Shown here in pieces: positions 60,325 through 64,000 of a DNA stretch of 64,000 nucleotides (position 1 is its first letter; every line of letters starts with the position of its first letter). A program made the position numbers and the translations under genes. The stretch comes from Microplitis mediator. Taxonomy: Eukaryota > Arthropoda > Insecta > Hymenoptera > Braconidae. The notes under the pieces were generated by a model. That model searched no databases, was not told the origin of the DNA, and saw only the letters and a program-made list of their open reading frames with translations. The DNA is taken from NCBI RefSeq assembly GCF_029852145.1, contig NC_079974.1, positions 16,553,582 to 16,617,581 on the forward strand. Reading direction: 5' to 3'.

Positions 60325-62577
60325 ATGTCGGACAGTGATTCGGCCAAACGAAGACGTTTAAATAGATCGGATTTGGGATCTGCTGATATTTCACTGGCCC
60401 ACACAAATCAATCAGATGACCGTGATCATGATAATAACGATGATAATTTATCTGACAATGGCAGTGAGTCATTATCGTCCCTAGGTGAGGATGACCACGA
60501 TTTAATTAGTACTGATGAAAGTGAAGAAAATTCAACCAAAAATTCACGAGATTCTCAAGAAGAAAGAAGTCATTCAGAATCCGACTCAGAAGAAAAAAAA
60601 ATTAAAGATACAAGACTTCAAACGGCCATTATTAAGAAAGACATAGAGTTGGTCAAAGAACTTCTGAGTTCCGGAGTCGATATTGATGCACCTGGTGAAC
60701 ATAACAATACAGCACTACACTTGGCTGTTTATTTTAACGATCTACCAACTATCAAGTGTCTGCTAGAATACGGAGCCAATATAACAGCCTCAAATTGGTC
60801 TCGTGATCGATCTGATTACTGGGGAACTCCATTACACTACACAGTAAAAGAAAATCGTCTGGATATTGTTAAATTACTCTTGACAACTCAGGTAGACATA
60901 AATAAACTGATGAAAAACTATGATGTAGTCTTGAATTTTGCATTTCAACATGAAAATTATAAGCTAATAAAATGTTTGGCCGGCTACACTGAAAATGACA
61001 TCTTAATGAAAAGAGCGTTGAATACTTTTTCAACCCAAGAGCTGCTGAAAATGAATTACAATACAGGAACAATCGCTTCAATTTTTGGAAAATATTTTGA
61101 TATAAATGTCATTGATAGCAATAAACATACCCCACTGTCCCTGGCAGTTAAAAATAAAAATATCGGTATGGTTGAGTATTTATTGGACAATGGAGCAGAC
61201 ATAAATTCAAAAAATTATAGTCATGGTTGTTCTGATTGGACTGCGTTAGATATTGCAGTTGACAACAATGACGAAAATATGGTACAGTTTTTATTAAATA
61301 ATAAAAATTGTGATGTTATTACGAAAAGGGCATATTACAATACACCACTTCAAACGGCAACTCAGAACAATAATTTAACAATCGTTAAAATGCTGGTTGA
61401 AAAAATCGCACAGCATGATACGTATGGTAAAGACATGACTAATCATGTGTTACCATCTTTTCATGGGGCTGTTAAACATAATTTAACGGAGATAGCGAAA
61501 TATTATTTGGACACTTTTAATATTGACGTTAATACGAAATCAGACACGGGTTTGAGTCCATTAGATATCGCTGCGAGTGAAAATAAATTGGAAATGTTCA
61601 AATTATTAGTGGACTATAGAGCCGAAATTAAGTATTCCTTAAAAGATAGATATGAAGGATATCACCATGAAGGATGGCCATTATGTTATGCAGTGGAGAA
61701 AGGAAATGTTGAGATGGTAGATATAATTTTAAACAGAGGTACTCAAATCGACGATGTCAATAAGACAGTGAATGGAAAAACGATACTGCACTTGGCTGTT
61801 CATTCAGGAAATAAGGACATTATTGAAAGATTATTAGATCGCGGTGTTGATATAAACAGCAAATGTAACATAGAAAAGTATAAAGAAATAACGCCGCTAC
61901 TTTATGCTGCTATTCGTAGATCAAATGACATTGTTCCAATGCTAATCGAAAAAGGTGGTGATATAAATGAATTGGTCATGGTAGGATCTAAACGCATATC
62001 TATAATTGATATTGTTCTTAAATATTACTGTCGTGATGATTTCTTCAAGACATTATTAAATTCAGGAGCTGATATTAATTTTTCTGACATTACTAAATCT
62101 AAATTGTCGGAAGAAAAATCAAAGATAGTTGAGCAACATCTACTTAAATTAAAAGCTGCCAAATTATTTGTCCATCATAAATTTCGTAGTTGGGTCAGTC
62201 GTGGAAAGGCGAAAAAAGTATTTTACATTAAATGTAAAAAAGAAGTCCTAAAGATGAAAGAAAAAATAGTTAATGAGAGTACGATTTGTTATTATGATTT
62301 GCTGATTAAGAGGGTCGATCAAGTGGCAATGTTTGCAGGCAATAAAGATATTGAAGAGGCTCTGGAATTCGGTAAACTCGAGGCAACGTTTCCGCTCTAC
62401 GCAGAAATGCTGCTTTATAATTTTAAAAGAGGACAAAAACGTCATCAACTGTTGAAGGAGGCTGAAAAGATGCTGACGGATATTTTTATCGACTTGCCCG
62501 ATGATTGTGTGCGAAAAGTTCTAATGTATTTGAATAATGATGATTTATTGAGATGTTCAGGAAAAATAATTCATTAA
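60325..62577 (+). CDS. Ankyrin-repeat protein with C-terminal F-box-like (PRANC-type) domain, copy 3
   Basis: One coding exon of 750 residues starting Met-Ser-Asp, with a leader intron ending at 60295. A nuclear-localisation-like patch AKRRRLNRSD lies at residues ~7-16, followed by an acidic Ser/Asp segment (NLSDNGSESLSSLGEDDHD, EESEEN-type) up to ~95. Ankyrin repeats run from ~95 to ~590 (NNTALHLAVYFNDLPTIKCL, HTPLSLAVKNKNIGMVEYLL, LSPLDIAASENKLEMFKLLV, KTILHLAVHSGNKDIIERLL). The linker with FVHHKFRSWVSRGKAKK and the C-terminal LPDDCVRKVLMYLNNDDLLR follow. It has one more ankyrin unit around residues 255-290 than copy 2. It appears intact. All domains lie in the order ankyrin then F-box-like, as in Nasonia, poxvirus and some Wolbachia proteins, and unlike viral I-kappa-B-like vankyrins, which lack the C-terminal domain. 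Confidence 0.85.
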   Translation: MSDSDSAKRRRLNRSDLGSADISLAHTNQSDDRDHDNNDDNLSDNGSESLSSLGEDDHDLISTDESEENSTKNSRDSQEERSHSESDSEEKKIKDTRLQTAIIKKDIELVKELLSSGVDIDAPGEHNNTALHLAVYFNDLPTIKCLLEYGANITASNWSRDRSDYWGTPLHYTVKENRLDIVKLLLTTQVDINKLMKNYDVVLNFAFQHENYKLIKCLAGYTENDILMKRALNTFSTQELLKMNYNTGTIASIFGKYFDINVIDSNKHTPLSLAVKNKNIGMVEYLLDNGADINSKNYSHGCSDWTALDIAVDNNDENMVQFLLNNKNCDVITKRAYYNTPLQTATQNNNLTIVKMLVEKIAQHDTYGKDMTNHVLPSFHGAVKHNLTEIAKYYLDTFNIDVNTKSDTGLSPLDIAASENKLEMFKLLVDYRAEIKYSLKDRYEGYHHEGWPLCYAVEKGNVEMVDIILNRGTQIDDVNKTVNGKTILHLAVHSGNKDIIERLLDRGVDINSKCNIEKYKEITPLLYAAIRRSNDIVPMLIEKGGDINELVMVGSKRISIIDIVLKYYCRDDFFKTLLNSGADINFSDITKSKLSEEKSKIVEQHLLKLKAAKLFVHHKFRSWVSRGKAKKVFYIKCKKEVLKMKEKIVNESTICYYDLLIKRVDQVAMFAGNKDIEEALEFGKLEATFPLYAEMLLYNFKRGQKRHQLLKEAEKMLTDIFIDLPDDCVRKVLMYLNNDDLLRCSGKIIH

Positions 62578-62932
62578 ATCGTAAATTAATAAGAAATGTA
62601 TTCGTTTCATCAAAATCTTAGCTCTCGGAAAAATGCATAAGAGGAATTCCTCAGAAGATTTTTATCGTTCGAGTTTCATAAATATTTAAAACGTAAGTAG
62701 AGATCTAAAATCCGGAAATCCGGTTAGCACTGCCAACCCTTAAGGCTTTTATCGAACACTTTTGAATACACTCAGTAACAACAATTTCTGTATTTTTAAA
62801 TTTAATATAATAATAATTCATAACTTTTGAAAACAGTATTTATTTATTGCGAATTAGAGAAATGAAATAATTTAAATCTAACAAGATCTAATTATACATG
62901 TGAATTGAATGTATTTAAAATATACACTGTAA
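62578..62932. other. 3' flank of ankyrin copy 3
   Basis: AT-rich 3' flank. The related 3' blocks after copies 1 and 2 (AATGTAATACGTATT...TCTTCTA) are missing here, so the tandem unit ends at copy 3. No gene seen. Confidence 0.4.
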
Positions 62933-63463
62933 AAAATCACCGGGGTAAGTCCAAACGGTGTAGGTGTTAAAATTATCGGTGTTAAATTTACCCCCGAAAG
63001 CGGTGTGAAAATAACGCCGCCACCGGTGTAAAAATTCTAGTCCGGTGTTAAAATAACGCCGCCACCGGTGTAAATATTCTAGACCGGTGTTAAAATAACG
63101 CCGCCGCCGGTGTAGACATTCTTTACCAGTGTTAAAATATTTTATTTTGTGAATATTTTTACTTACTCGATCACTATACTTGTTGATAAATAATATTCTT
63201 TATTAATTTTCATAAAGAACTAACATTTTTTGTGTTTTATAATCTTTAAAGTTAATAATCCAAGCGGACGCAGTTTACCCTGCTTTTACACCGGTATTAC
63301 TCCGCTTTTACGCCGGTTACCCCGCTTTTACACCGATTTTACTCCGCTTTTACACCGGTTACCCCGCTTCAACACCGGTATTTTTAACACCGGTGTAATT
63401 TTATTTTAACACCGGGCGGAGTTAAAATGAGTCCATTTTTAACACCGCTCTTTTTACAGTGTA
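62933..63463. mobile_element. TA-flanked MITE with CCGGTGTTAAAAT repeats
   Basis: Bounded by TA, inverted ends CACTGTAAAAAATCACCGG / ACCGCTCTTTTTACAGTG. The left part has tandem units of about 45 bases (CCGGTGTTAAAATAACGCCG, then CCACCGGTGTAA); the right part has inverted TTTTACACCGG words. The central part is AT-rich. No transposase. A degraded relative lies in the LRR-gene intron near 43975-44410. Confidence 0.75.
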
Positions 63464-63619
63464 GATATATTGATTAATATCGATCAATAAATTTATGTAG
63501 ACTTCAAAAATTTCAATTAAAAAAACAACTTTCATATGAATTTTACAAACTTTCAAGCAAGCAAAAAATTTCTTCATAACATAATTTCTTAAACATTTAA
63601 TATAATTTTTAACTTCCAG

Positions 63620-63756
63620 TTAAGAAAATCGATGATTTTCAAAAATTTCGGGAAATTATTGTTTTCACCCCGATTTTCGAAAATCGAGTTTTCATCAGAT
63701 GTCAAAGTTTTGAAGTCCTAGGAAGCTATTCTGGCTATTTTCAGAATGATGTCCGA

Positions 63757-63789
<33 letters not shown>

Positions 63790-64000
63790 ACCGGTCTATA
63801 ACTTTTTAACTAATGAACCGATTTGGATGTTTAAGGTGGCATTTGAAAGAACTTGTTGGCCATCAACTTTCCTGAAAATTTGAGATCATTTGATTAAGTA
63901 GACTCGAAAATATTTGCGAATTACGAAAAAAAAAAAAATATTTTTTTTAGTTTTTTACTGATTTCTCAGAAACGAGTTGAACGATCGTCTTCAAAATCTA
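63620..64000. repeat. Dispersed repeat with GT run, copy 2 (partner of 20991-22050)
   Basis: Same orientation and order as the 21-kb copy: CACCCCGATTTTCGAAAATC, GGCTATTTTCAGAATGATGT, a GT run (about 63762-63789, much shorter), GAACCGATTTGGATG, GGCCATCAACTTTCCTG, GAAACGAGTTGAACGATCG. It is uninterrupted and gives the empty site for the MITE at 21334. It continues past the window edge. Confidence 0.8.

Noticed and set aside
54334..62577. Ankyrin array as an integrated polydnavirus segment (vankyrin genes)
   Set aside because: The proteins have many ankyrin repeats plus an F-box-like C-terminus and leader introns, whereas vankyrins are short and lack that end. No segment-boundary direct repeats were found around the array, and ordinary insect genes lie close by.

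Overview
The window is nuclear DNA of an AT-rich insect, most likely a parasitoid wasp (Hymenoptera). The support is: spliced genes with short exons and GT-AG introns; conserved insect genes (msl-2, Rpn8, an artichoke-like LRR gene, threonine 3-dehydrogenase); a secreted M13 peptidase relative that has lost its zinc site, as reported for parasitoid venom and virus-like-particle proteins; and a tandem array of ankyrin proteins with a C-terminal F-box-like (PRANC-type) end, known from Nasonia and other parasitoids, poxviruses and Wolbachia. The species cannot be named from sequence alone.

Layout. 0-15 kb is a repeat-dense region around one two-exon gene for a small secreted orphan protein (leader exon near 4.5 kb, main exon 7.6-8.0 kb). 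Its promoter/leader-exon block occurs about five times in both orientations, and two copies form a 1.1-kb palindrome. 16-20.7 kb is a nine-exon secreted neprilysin-like pseudoenzyme. 21-23.7 kb is repeats. 23.7-27.2 kb is msl-2 (RING + CXC). 27.2-33.5 kb is non-coding, with a 2.4-kb inverted-duplicated SWIM-type transposon nested in another element, then three tandem hairpin elements. 33.55-35.77 kb is Rpn8/PSMD7. 36.4-44.85 kb, minus strand, is a 1,501-residue artichoke-like LRR protein. 47.2-48.6 kb is a small acidic protein. 50.4-53.0 kb is mitochondrial L-threonine 3-dehydrogenase. 54.3-62.6 kb is three tandem ankyrin/F-box-like genes, the first broken by two in-frame stops. The window ends in repeats, one a second copy of the 21-kb repeat.

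The housekeeping genes (Rpn8, TDH, artichoke, msl-2) look intact; exon phases close and predicted lengths fit the families. The accessory genes (secreted orphan, pseudo-neprilysin, ankyrin array) show duplication, loss of catalytic residues and decay, as in fast-evolving gene sets such as venom or host/symbiont-interaction genes; that role is inference. Mobile DNA is mostly short hairpin or terminal-inverted-repeat elements. For several, a filled and an empty site can both be read here, giving the target duplication directly. Exon models were built by hand from splice sites and reading frame; no alignment or transcript data were available.
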